A DNA stretch of 9,401 bases from Deltaproteobacteria bacterium UBA4427 (lineage in GTDB: Bacteria > Myxococcota_A > UBA9160 > UBA4427). Location: positions 1-9,401 of the forward strand of contig DGPZ01000013.1 in NCBI GenBank assembly GCA_002390675.1, given 5' to 3'. A model generated the notes under the pieces. It saw nothing but the letters and a program-made list of their open reading frames with translations, did no database searches and was not told where the DNA came from. Both the position numbers and the translations under genes were made by a program. This document shows, one piece after another, positions 1-6,334 of the stretch (positions are counted from its first letter, which is position 1; each line of letters starts with the position of its first letter).

Positions 1-1
1 C

Positions 2-1153
2 CGGAGCGAAGCCGAGTGTCTGAGGCTTGAGGCGATGCCTCGGTTCCGCGAGCTATCTGGGAATTTGGCTATGCCCGGGTTCACTGCACCGAAGGTGCTT
101 TGGGTACGAGAGCATGAGCCCGAGATCTTCGCCGAGACAAGGCGAGTTCTTCTCCCTAAGGACTTTCTTAGGCTTCGAATGACGGGTGATGCGGCGACGG
201 ATGTCTCCGACGCGGCGGGCACGCTATGGCTCGATGTTGCGAAGCGTACTTGGTCCGATGAGTTGCTGGCCGCGACGGGCCTAACGACGTCGGCGATGCC
301 CGAGCTGTTTGAAGGTAGCCAGGCGACGGGTGTGCTTCGCGCGGAGGTTGCTGCGTCTTGGGGAATGGAGCGAGTCCCGGTAGCGGCAGGAGCAGGCGAT
401 CAGGCTGCTGGCGCACTTGGGGTGGGTGTCGTGAAGCCAGGAGAAGCCTCGCTCTCGCTCGGCACCTCCGGCGTGCTCTTTGTTGCGAGTGATTCGTTTC
501 GGGCGAATCCTGACCGTGCGGTTCATGCCTTCTGTCATTGTTTGCCGGATACCTGGCACCAAATGTCGGTGATTCTCTCGGCGGCGAGCTGCCTTTCCTG
601 GGTGACGAAGCTTGTGGGTGCGAAAGACGAGGGGACGCTGCTTGCGGAAATTGAGGCTGCGGATCGTCCAGGGGACGCGCTGCTCTTTCTTCCCTATCTC
701 TCTGGGGAGCGGACGCCGCATAATGATCCGAATGCGACTGGCACTTTCCTAGGCCTCACGCACGGGACCGATCGAGTGGCGCTTGGACGGGCGGTTCTTG
801 AAGGCGTCGCGTTTGCATTTGCGGACGCACAGGGTGCACTCCTGTCCGCGGGCACTGGGATTGATTCGGTCTCCGTGATAGGTGGCGGCGCGCGCAGCGC
901 GTATTGGGGTCGGATCATGGCGAGTATTCTCAATCGACCGCTGATCTACCGTGCGGGGGGCGAAGTTGGGCCGGCTCAGGGCGCTGCACGGCTTGGGCGA
1001 CTCGCTGTGACTTCGGAGACCCCAGAATCTTTTTGTCATGCGCCTCCTGTCGCGTTCGAAGTCGAACCCGACCCGGAGCTCCACGATCACTATGCTTTAC
1101 AGCTTGAACGCTACCGAGAGTGTTATGCGCGCTTGAAAGGAATTTTTCGATGA
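2..1153 (+). CDS. xylB: Xylulokinase, C-terminal 383 residues (5' end beyond window)
   Basis: FGGY-family sugar kinase that phosphorylates D-xylulose to xylulose 5-phosphate with ATP, in the cytoplasm, as the second step of the xylose isomerase pathway. The frame is open to the first base, so the ATG at 35 is internal and roughly 100 N-terminal residues (first FGGY lobe) lie upstream. Visible family blocks are GNLAMPGFTAPK, LLPKDFLRLRMTGD, SDAAGTLWLDVAKR, the GAGDQAAGALG block whose Asp (codon 398-400) matches the catalytic base of E. coli XylB, SLGTSG, FLPYLSGERTPHN and the nucleotide-site IGGGAR. Similarity to E. coli XylB, as I recall it, runs along the whole visible length. Its TGA stop overlaps the xylA start. 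Other FGGY kinases are possible in principle, but the xylA neighbour settles the substrate. Confidence 0.95.
   Translation, partial: RSEAECLRLEAMPRFRELSGNLAMPGFTAPKVLWVREHEPEIFAETRRVLLPKDFLRLRMTGDAATDVSDAAGTLWLDVAKRTWSDELLAATGLTTSAMPELFEGSQATGVLRAEVAASWGMERVPVAAGAGDQAAGALGVGVVKPGEASLSLGTSGVLFVASDSFRANPDRAVHAFCHCLPDTWHQMSVILSAASCLSWVTKLVGAKDEGTLLAEIEAADRPGDALLFLPYLSGERTPHNDPNATGTFLGLTHGTDRVALGRAVLEGVAFAFADAQGALLSAGTGIDSVSVIGGGARSAYWGRIMASILNRPLIYRAGGEVGPAQGAARLGRLAVTSETPESFCHAPPVAFEVEPDPELHDHYALQLERYRECYARLKGIFR
1135..1153 (+). promoter_or_regulatory. xylA ribosome binding site and ATGA stop/start overlap
   Basis: GAAAGGA (1135-1141) lies 8 bases before ATG 1150. That ATG shares ATGA with the xylB stop (TGA 1151-1153). 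This indicates translational coupling and fixes the xylA start at 1150 rather than at the in-frame upstream codon at 1120, which lies well inside xylB. Confidence 0.85.
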
Positions 1154-2478
1154 GTTCTTCCTTCTTCTCTGATGTCGATGCGATTTCCTTTGTAGGGAGG
1201 GACGCGGACCCGGATGCTCTAGGCTTCCGTGTGTATGAGCCGGATCGAATGGTGCTCGGCAAGCGGATGGAGGACCATCTTCGATTCTCCGCATGCTACT
1301 GGCACACGTTCTGCTGGCCTGGGGATGACGTCTTTGGAGACGGCACTCTCGATCGACCGTGGCAGGCGTCTGGCGGGGATCCTATGGCGCTCGCGCACAT
1401 GAAGCTCGATGTAGCTTTCGAATTTTTTAGCAAGCTTGGGGTGCCGTTCTTCTGCTTTCACGATCGGGACATCGCGCCGGAAGGCGATAACTATCGCGAG
1501 AGCGCTGCGCGCCTCGACGAAATGATTGATGCCGCCGCCGCGAAGATGGAAGAAACCGACGTTCAACTTCTCTGGGGCACGGCGAATCTATTCGGGCACC
1601 CGCGTTATGCCGCGGGAGCAGCAACCAATCCCGACCCATACGTATTTGCCTATGGCGCCGCTCAGGTAAAGCACGTGATGGAAGCGACCCAGCGACTTGG
1701 GGGGGCGAACTATGTCCTTTGGGGTGGTAGGGAAGGCTATGAGACGCTGTTGAATACGGACCTTCGACGAGAGTCGGATCAGCTTGGTCGCTTTCTCTCG
1801 TTAGTCGCGGAGCACAAACACAAAATCGGATTTGAGGGGACACTCCTTATCGAGCCGAAGCCTCACGAGCCGACGAAGCACCAGTACGATTCCGATGTCG
1901 CCGCCATCTACGCGTTCCTTCAAAAATACGATCTGACAGATGAGTACCGCATCAATATTGAAGTGAATCATGCGACGCTGGCGGGAAAGAGCTTCCAACA
2001 CGAAATCGCAACTGCAGTGGCGCACGGAATTCTCGGGAGCCTCGACGCAAATCGCGGGGATCCGCAGAACGGCTGGGATACAGACCAGTTCCCGAATAGT
2101 GTCGAGGAGATGACCCTCGCGCTCTATGAAGTCCTTAGGGGAGGCGGCCTCTCGACGGGTGGCTTCAACTTTGACGCACGCTTGCGAAGGCAGAGTGTCG
2201 ATCCGACGGATCTATTCCATGCTCATGTTGGCGCAATGGATGTCCTGGCCGAGTCGCTGATTAATGCGGCCGTCCTAATCGAAGACTCGACGCTTAAGGG
2301 CTTCGTGGACGATCGTTACAAGGGATGGACCGGAGGGCTTGGTGCAGAGATCGCCGCGGGAAAACAATCCCTTGAGTCGTTGCATGCTTTGGTTACGGAG
2401 GGCGGGATTGAGCCTAAGCCACGATCTGGCGGACAGGAGATGCTCGAAAATCGTGTGAATGCCGTCCTGCGACGCTGA
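1150..2478 (+). CDS. xylA: Xylose isomerase, group II (442 aa)
   Basis: Converts D-xylose to D-xylulose in the cytoplasm as a tetrameric, divalent-metal TIM-barrel enzyme. At 442 residues it matches the long group II form (E. coli 440), including the N-terminal extension with HLRFSACYWHTF. Catalytic His is H104 in FHDRDIAPEGD (E. coli H101). All seven metal ligands are present at a constant +3 offset from E. coli: E235 (IEPKP), E271 and H274 (EVNHA), D299 (SLDAN), D310 and D312 (GWDTDQFP) and D342 (NFDAR). The signature WGGREGYETLLNTD is intact, so the enzyme should be active. It is co-transcribed after xylB, the reverse of the E. coli order, and is followed after 25 bases by a flavoprotein gene. 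No regulator or transporter for xylose is visible here. Confidence 0.97.
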   Translation: MSSSFFSDVDAISFVGRDADPDALGFRVYEPDRMVLGKRMEDHLRFSACYWHTFCWPGDDVFGDGTLDRPWQASGGDPMALAHMKLDVAFEFFSKLGVPFFCFHDRDIAPEGDNYRESAARLDEMIDAAAAKMEETDVQLLWGTANLFGHPRYAAGAATNPDPYVFAYGAAQVKHVMEATQRLGGANYVLWGGREGYETLLNTDLRRESDQLGRFLSLVAEHKHKIGFEGTLLIEPKPHEPTKHQYDSDVAAIYAFLQKYDLTDEYRINIEVNHATLAGKSFQHEIATAVAHGILGSLDANRGDPQNGWDTDQFPNSVEEMTLALYEVLRGGGLSTGGFNFDARLRRQSVDPTDLFHAHVGAMDVLAESLINAAVLIEDSTLKGFVDDRYKGWTGGLGAEIAAGKQSLESLHALVTEGGIEPKPRSGGQEMLENRVNAVLRR

Positions 2479-2503
2479 GTCGCTCTACCCGCTTGGAGTG
2501 TGA

Positions 2504-3658
2504 ATGACCATTTCGTCCGCTGAACTCATCGAACGCGCTCGAGAAATCGCACCTCGAGCTGCCGCCCGAGCTGTTGCGACCGAGGAGCAGCGTTCGCCGC
2601 ACGATGACACGATTAAAGAGTTGATCGATGCCGAACTGTTTCAGATTCTTGTACCTCAATGTTATGGCGGCCATGAGGCGGGAATCGAGACGCATGCAAA
2701 GGTGATCGAAATTATCAGCGCGGCCTGCATGTCGACGGGCTGGATCACTGCGTTTTATTCTGGGCACAACTGGATAGCCACTAAGTTTCCCGAAAAGGCG
2801 CAGCTAGAGATTTTCGCAGATCGCTCCTTCGCAATGATTCCGATTTCGACCGCGCCGACTCTCAAGGTCGTTCGCGACGGGCAGGGGTTCCGACTCTCCG
2901 GCCAGTCGCCTTGGAGCTCCGGCATTATGCACGCGGATTGGGTGATGCTAGGTGGGATGATCGAAGGCGAGGGGCCCTCTTTATTCACGATCCCCGCCGA
3001 AGACGTAGAGGTCATAGACACCTGGCGTATGAGCGGGATGGCAGGGACGGGCAGCAATGACGTAAGAGTGGAAAACGTCTATGTCCCCGCGCACCGAGTC
3101 GTTTCGATCCTCGGCCTGGCCGCGGGGGAGACGGAGGGAAGTCGCATACATCAGAACCCGCTATATCAGGTGCCTATGCTCCCCTTTTTATATATGGAAG
3201 CGATGCCTGTGTTTTCGGGCGGCCTTCGCGGAGCAACGAATGCGTTCGAAGAGGTCATTCAAAACCGCGTGACGAGCTACGGGCTCGCGAAGTCCGCCGA
3301 ACAGCAATTCAGTCAGGTTCAATTAGGGGAGATTCAGGCTAGGGCGGACGTCTCAGAAATTCTCGTCGAGGACATCATTAGACGTACTCAGGCCGCCCAC
3401 GCGGCCGGCGACTTCGACATGCCTATCCGAACGCGACTCAAGGGACAGGCGGGCTTCATTGTTGACCATTGTCGGTCGTCGGTGAATGAACTCGTGAAAC
3501 ATTGCGGCGCGACGAACTTTAGTCGTGATGCGCCACTTCAGCGCTTCTTCCGTGATCTCAACATGCTGTCGACCCATGCTTTTTGGGACTGGGACTCCGC
3601 TCGCGAACAACTCGGGCGAAATCGTCTCGGTCTAGATCCCACCTACTTGCTTCTCTAG
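2504..3658 (+). CDS. Acyl-CoA dehydrogenase-fold flavoprotein, HsaA / group D flavin monooxygenase type (384 aa)
   Basis: Belongs to the acyl-CoA dehydrogenase fold. Its blocks resemble two-component, reduced-flavin-dependent monooxygenases (HsaA, C2-HpaH type) more than true dehydrogenases: STGWITAFYSGHNW (about 77-90), the SGxxxxSSGxxHADW pattern (about 132-146), a middle beta domain with WRMSGMAGTGSNDV (about 173-186), and a C-terminal helical domain (PF08028-like) ending FRDLNMLSTHAFWDWD...GRNRLGLDPTYLLL. H88, S138/S139 and H358 sit where this group has active-site Ser/His; that assignment is inferred from motif position. I do not see the catalytic Glu of classical acyl-CoA dehydrogenases. 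The start has GGAG (2495-2498) 5 bases before ATG. It follows xylA by 25 bases and is probably in the same operon, but no flavin reductase partner is visible. The substrate is unknown. Confidence 0.85.
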   Translation: MTISSAELIERAREIAPRAAARAVATEEQRSPHDDTIKELIDAELFQILVPQCYGGHEAGIETHAKVIEIISAACMSTGWITAFYSGHNWIATKFPEKAQLEIFADRSFAMIPISTAPTLKVVRDGQGFRLSGQSPWSSGIMHADWVMLGGMIEGEGPSLFTIPAEDVEVIDTWRMSGMAGTGSNDVRVENVYVPAHRVVSILGLAAGETEGSRIHQNPLYQVPMLPFLYMEAMPVFSGGLRGATNAFEEVIQNRVTSYGLAKSAEQQFSQVQLGEIQARADVSEILVEDIIRRTQAAHAAGDFDMPIRTRLKGQAGFIVDHCRSSVNELVKHCGATNFSRDAPLQRFFRDLNMLSTHAFWDWDSAREQLGRNRLGLDPTYLLL

Positions 3659-3687
3659 ACCTCGAGAGCCGTCGAGTGATGGCGTGC

Positions 3688-4164
3688 CTACTTCTTCATG
3701 CGGCTCGCAATAATCTTCGTCAGGAAGAGCGTCTCCTCGGGATCCATCCGTCCGACCGGTGAGGTGGAGTAGGTGGAGGCCATCACCCGGCCTGATTGCG
3801 TGAGGATGAACTCGCTCGGTTGAATATGCCCGCGTCGGGGTTCCCAGAAACCACCGAATTGGTCGGCTGTCTCCTGCGTCACGCTATGTGCGACGGGGAA
3901 TCCAAGAGTCGCGGCGACCTCGAGAACCTTATCCTCAGGCTCGCTGGTTCCCGCGAGAAGGCTTACTCCAATTTTTGAGAACGCTGCACGGCGTTCTTCA
4001 TAGCCGGCCAAGAGCCGGACACAGAAGGGTCACCAATGGCCCCGGTAGAAGAGCACTATTTGGTAGGGCGTCTCAATGCCATCTGGGAGTGTGACTTCGC
4101 CGCCGCCCGCTAAGCGGAGTTGGATCTTCGGGAAGCTATCGCCGCCGTCTAGTTTTAATGACAT
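3688..4164 (-). CDS. Peroxiredoxin-like selenoprotein (AhpC/TSA family, UxxC active site, 158 aa with Sec45)
   Basis: Read from ATG 4164-4162 through an in-frame TGA at 4032-4030, this gives a thioredoxin-fold peroxiredoxin-like protein. It has N-terminal strands (about 10-40), then VLFYRGHW-Sec45-PFC48 where relatives carry RGxWCPxC, then AGYEERRAAFSKIGVSLL, and a C-terminal half with TLGFPVAHSV (about 89-98), RGHIQPSEFILTQSGRV and TYSTSPVGRMD. The likely role is cytosolic thiol/selenol peroxidase or disulfide oxidoreductase. Support for selenocysteine: the TGA replaces exactly the first active-site Cys, reading frame and family similarity continue on both sides, TGA is an ordinary stop elsewhere in the window, a hairpin follows the TGA, and the start has a near-perfect GGAGGA (4171-4176) 6 bases upstream. 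A pseudogene or a sequencing error at one codon are the alternatives. The gene is convergent with the flavoprotein gene. No sel genes are in the window, so selA/B/C/D must lie elsewhere. Confidence 0.85.
3996..4032 (-). promoter_or_regulatory. Candidate bacterial SECIS element (UGA plus downstream stem-loop)
   Basis: After UGA 4032-4030 (minus strand), a perfect 5-bp upper stem CCGGC (4018-4014) / GCCGG (4008-4004) closes the loop UCUUG (4013-4009). The loop begins 16 bases after the UGA, close to the 17-base spacing I recall for E. coli fdhF. A lower stem CUUC (4027-4024) / GAAG (3999-3996) is separated by a 5x4 internal loop containing possible G-U and U-A pairs. The odd point is that the loop has no G in its first two positions, which the usual bacterial SECIS consensus asks for; a G is present only at loop position 5. 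The element lies within the coding sequence, as bacterial SECIS elements do. Confidence 0.6.
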
Positions 4165-4170
4165 CTCGTG

Positions 4171-4176
4171 TCCTCC
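4171..4176 (-). promoter_or_regulatory. Strong Shine-Dalgarno that sets the selenoprotein start
   Basis: On the minus strand GGAGGA lies 6 bases before ATG 4164-4162. This identifies the true N-terminus upstream of the in-frame TGA and argues against translation beginning only after it at the weak TTG at 4011. Confidence 0.75.
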
Positions 4177-4227
4177 AGGCCGTCAGCATACATGAGCGAG
4201 TCTTATACGTTGGCCGTTCCAGCGAAG

Positions 4228-4274
4228 CCTCCGATGCGTTCACGGAGGAACGCCCCCCGAATCTAGGGTGTTCC
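4228..4274. repeat. Cluster of overlapping inverted repeats in the divergent intergenic region
   Basis: Three stem-loops share sequence. CCTCCG (4228-4233) pairs with CGGAGG (4243-4248). GCGTTC (4236-4241) pairs with GAACGC (4248-4253). GGAACGCCC (4247-4255) pairs with GGGTGTTCC (4266-4274), with one G-U pair on the plus strand. The first two are perfect 6-bp stems and cannot form together. A further TGACG/CGTCA dyad lies at 4299-4314. These sit 64 or more bases upstream of the selenoprotein start, so they could be leader RNA structures of that gene or protein-binding dyads. No gene is recognised at 4165-4400. Confidence 0.45.
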
Positions 4275-4400
4275 ATTCGGTACGCCGTTGACGCTCGATG
4301 ACGGTTGTTCGTCACTTTCACGCGGTTTGCCGCAGCGCAGTGAGTCTGTCTTTAGGCGGGATTCGAAAAGATTTTGCTCAAGTCGTGAAAAATATAGTCG

Positions 4401-4443
4401 GATTGCAATCGCTGGAACTGACCGTCCTTAAAAGGGAAAGGAC
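4401..4443. promoter_or_regulatory. Candidate upstream activator (enhancer) dyads for the sigma-54 promoter
   Basis: Two dyads are visible: the perfect 10-bp palindrome GATTGCAATC (4401-4410), and GTCCTT (4424-4429) with AAGGAC (4438-4443). Relative to an expected transcription start near 4539 they lie at about -138 to -129 and -115 to -96, the usual distance for sigma-54 bacterial enhancer-binding proteins. The protein that binds is unknown and the function is inferred from spacing. Confidence 0.35.
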
Positions 4444-4477
4444 ATTCGCTGGGCGGCGTCTCCTCATCTGAGGGCTG

Positions 4478-4492
4478 AAAAACCGCGTTTTT
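4478..4492. repeat. A/T-armed dyad AAAAAC-CGC-GTTTTT
   Basis: A perfect 6-bp inverted repeat with a 3-base centre, 21 bases upstream of the -24 element of the sigma-54 promoter. The right arm motif CGTTTTT recurs at 4501-4507. It could be a protein site (IHF-like bending or activator) or a short terminator-like hairpin; the sequence does not decide. Confidence 0.3.
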
Positions 4493-4512
4493 ACCGGTCT
4501 CGTTTTTCGGGT

Positions 4513-4528
4513 TGGCACGTCTCCTGCT
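4513..4528 (+). promoter_or_regulatory. Sigma-54 (RpoN) promoter of the FliA-type sigma gene
   Basis: TTGGCACG (4512-4519) followed by TCTC and CTGCT (4524-4528) matches the -24/-12 consensus TGGCACG-N4-TTGCW at all but one of the key bases. The invariant GG (4514-4515) and GC (4526-4527) are exactly 10 bases apart. The transcription start is expected about 12 bases past the GC, near 4539. That places the TTG at 4535 upstream of the transcript and so rules it out as the start codon. Confidence 0.8.
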
Positions 4529-4612
4529 TTTAAGTTGCGTGCAATGTCGGTGGCGATGACACCCGCTCCAAGTGGAGCGCAACAACCACCGCGCAATTCG
4601 GAAGTAAAAATC

Positions 4613-5377
4613 ATGGAAGCCCTTCTCGCAGAGTCCCAGTTAGAAGACGGACGAATCCCGGCCGCACTTAAAGAACAGGTTGTCATCGAGCATGAGCCGC
4701 TGATCCGTTACATCGTCAATCGTTTGGCGGTCCGACTTCCGAATCACATTGATCTTGATGATCTTTACAGCACCGGCGCAATTGGACTGATGGATGCCAT
4801 CGATAAATTCGATCCAAGCAAGGGCTGCAAATTCAAGACCTACGCCGAGTTTCGGGTTAAGGGCGCCGTACTCGATCAGCTTCGATCCCTAGATTGGGTG
4901 CCACGCAGCGTTCGCCAGAAGGGTAGAAAGCTCGAAGCGGCCTACAGCGACGTCGAACAGCGGCTTGGCCGTGCGGCGACCGAGGAAGAAGTTGCTGACT
5001 CCCTTGGGCTCGAGATCGATAAGTTCCACACCATGATCAACCAGGTTCGCGGCATCTCGATTGTGAACCTCGAAGAAGTTCGCGGCACAAACTCCGAAGG
5101 CGACAAGGCGGGAACCTTCGCCGACGTCGTCGAAGACGTGACTGCTGAAAACCCCTTCTCGGCGCTCAAGTCCAGGGAGACCAAGCACGTCATCTCCGAC
5201 ACGATCAACGCATTGCCCGAGAAAGAGCGCCTAGTCGTCTCGCTCTACTACTACGAAGATCTCAATATGAAAGAGATCGGAACGATCCTCGGGATCACCG
5301 AAAGCCGCGTCTGCCAGATCCACACTAAGGCGACCTCACGGCTCTCGGGCAAGCTTCGCAGCCTCGTCGACCGCTAA
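4613..5377 (+). CDS. fliA: FliA/WhiG-family sigma factor (sigma-28, 254 aa)
   Basis: Alternative RNA polymerase sigma factor of the flagellar sigma-28 type. Region 2 (about 29-100) holds LIRYIVNRLAVRLP, DLDDLYSTGAIGLMDAIDKFDP and FKTYAEFRVKGAVLDQLRSLDWVPRSVR. Region 3 (about 105-150) holds AYSDVEQRLGRAATEEEVADSLG. Region 4 (about 195-245) holds LPEKERLVVSLYYYEDLNMKEIG and the helix-turn-helix ILGITESRVCQIHTKA. The start at ATG 4613 is preceded by GGAAG (4600-4604) at 8 bases and gives a usual family length. In-frame ATGs at 4544 and 4556 remain possible. The near-consensus sigma-54 promoter upstream suggests a class II/III flagellar-type cascade (RpoN activates the FliA gene). No flagellar genes, flhF, fleN or flgM are adjacent, so its regulon is inferred only from family. 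Confidence 0.92.
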   Translation: MEALLAESQLEDGRIPAALKEQVVIEHEPLIRYIVNRLAVRLPNHIDLDDLYSTGAIGLMDAIDKFDPSKGCKFKTYAEFRVKGAVLDQLRSLDWVPRSVRQKGRKLEAAYSDVEQRLGRAATEEEVADSLGLEIDKFHTMINQVRGISIVNLEEVRGTNSEGDKAGTFADVVEDVTAENPFSALKSRETKHVISDTINALPEKERLVVSLYYYEDLNMKEIGTILGITESRVCQIHTKATSRLSGKLRSLVDR

Positions 5378-5393
5378 GCCGGTTGGTGGGAAG

Positions 5394-5413
5394 GCAGCCC
5401 GCTCTCGGGTTGC
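5394..5413 (+). terminator. Hairpin after the sigma-factor gene, possible terminator
   Basis: GCAGCCCG (5394-5401), loop CTCT, CGGGTTGC (5406-5413) form an 8-bp stem with one G-U pair and a tetraloop, starting 16 bases after the fliA TAA. The downstream sequence GTGTTTCC is only weakly T-rich, so intrinsic termination is plausible but not certain. Confidence 0.45.
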
Positions 5414-5485
5414 GTGTTTCCATCGTGCGGTAGATCCTTCTCGTTTCAGACGCCTGATTCGAGGCGCCCAGAGAGGATCCACGTG

Positions 5486-6334
5486 ATGCAGGTTGGAACG
5501 GTACTCAGTCTCTTCCGTTTTCCCGTGAAGAGCATGTTGGGCGACAACCCGGACGCGATCGAAGTGAGTGAGTCCGGGTTCTCAGGCGACCGTGGTTGGG
5601 CTGTGCGCGACGAGCGTCGCGGCGACTTCGCGACGGGAAAACGCGTCGCTACCCTAATGAGTTGTCGTGCGATTGCAGCGTCTTCCGACGGGGCTTATGG
5701 CGTGCCGCAAATCGAATTGCCTAACGGTGACCGGTTCGCCGCAAATGATGAGGCGGCTTCGAAGCGCCTGTCCGCGGCGCTCGGGAGAGACGTCACGCTC
5801 TGGCCGATTGGTGCCAATCCGGCTCCACCTGAATCCGTCGAAGAGGTCGCGGATCCCGAGGCAGACTTTCGGTCGGCTATGGCGCGAGCTACCGACGAGC
5901 CCATGCCCGACTTCTCGGCGATCCCGCCGGAGCTTCTTGCGACCTTTGGCAATCCGGAGCGGCCCTATGTGGACTTCGCGCCGCTCATGCTTTTGTCGCA
6001 GCAATCTCTCGCTTCGATTGCTTCGGCTGCGCCGGACTCGAAAATCGATGTGCGCCGTTTTCGTCCGAGCATCTTTGTAGACACACCAAGTGACGAGGCT
6101 TTTCCTGAACAGGGGTGGCTCGGCAAGCGGTTGCGGATCGGTGAAGTCGTCCTCGACCTTCGAATGACCTGTCCGAGATGTGTTATGACAACCCACGGCT
6201 TTGCGGACCTCGCGAAAGATCCGACTGTTATGCGAACCCTCGTGAAACAAGCCGAGGGAAACCTTGGCGTCTATGCGACCGTCACCGAGACCGGAACGAT
6301 TCGAGTCGGTGATGTGCTCGAGGTCATCGATTGA
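5486..6334 (+). CDS. MOSC-domain protein with N-terminal beta-barrel domain (282 aa, YcbX/mARC-like)
   Basis: MOSC proteins bind molybdenum cofactor or carry sulfur, and the YcbX/mARC branch reduces N-hydroxylated compounds. The N-terminal MOSC_N barrel carries FRFPVKSM (10-17), GFSGDRGWAV (31-40) and a GKRVATL segment (51-57). The C-terminal MOSC domain carries RRFRPSIFVD (190-199), WLGKRLRIGEV and the conserved cysteine block MTCPRCVMTTHGF (C229, C232), then GNLGVYATV. I chose ATG 5486 because GAGAGGA (5471-5477) lies 8 bases upstream. An in-frame GTG at 5414 would start just 3' of the terminator-like hairpin and add residues unlike the family. The gene ends in TGA, overlapped by the next start. 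The substrate is unknown, and no ferredoxin or reductase domain is fused. Confidence 0.88.
   Translation: MQVGTVLSLFRFPVKSMLGDNPDAIEVSESGFSGDRGWAVRDERRGDFATGKRVATLMSCRAIAASSDGAYGVPQIELPNGDRFAANDEAASKRLSAALGRDVTLWPIGANPAPPESVEEVADPEADFRSAMARATDEPMPDFSAIPPELLATFGNPERPYVDFAPLMLLSQQSLASIASAAPDSKIDVRRFRPSIFVDTPSDEAFPEQGWLGKRLRIGEVVLDLRMTCPRCVMTTHGFADLAKDPTVMRTLVKQAEGNLGVYATVTETGTIRVGDVLEVID

Noticed and set aside
3661..3676. CTCGA-N6-TCGAG hairpin between the convergent flavoprotein and selenoprotein genes, considered as a bidirectional terminator
   Set aside because: Only a 5-bp stem and no T-tract on either strand; too weak to call.
3688..4011. A 107-residue protein beginning at the TTG at 4011 (-)
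   Set aside because: It is only the part of the peroxiredoxin-like gene after the in-frame TGA. The true start with a strong RBS is at 4164.
4190..4215. TATAAG / TATGCT segments on the minus strand as -10 boxes for the selenoprotein gene
   Set aside because: No convincing -35 hexamer at 16-18 bases upstream of either one.
4352..4686. Two minus-strand frames across the sigma-54 promoter region
   Set aside because: They overlap the start of the sigma gene and its promoter, and lack motifs and a credible RBS.
5654..6250. 198-codon open frame on the minus strand
   Set aside because: Antisense to the well-supported MOSC gene, with Arg/Ser-rich composition typical of an opposite-strand shadow and no recognisable motif.
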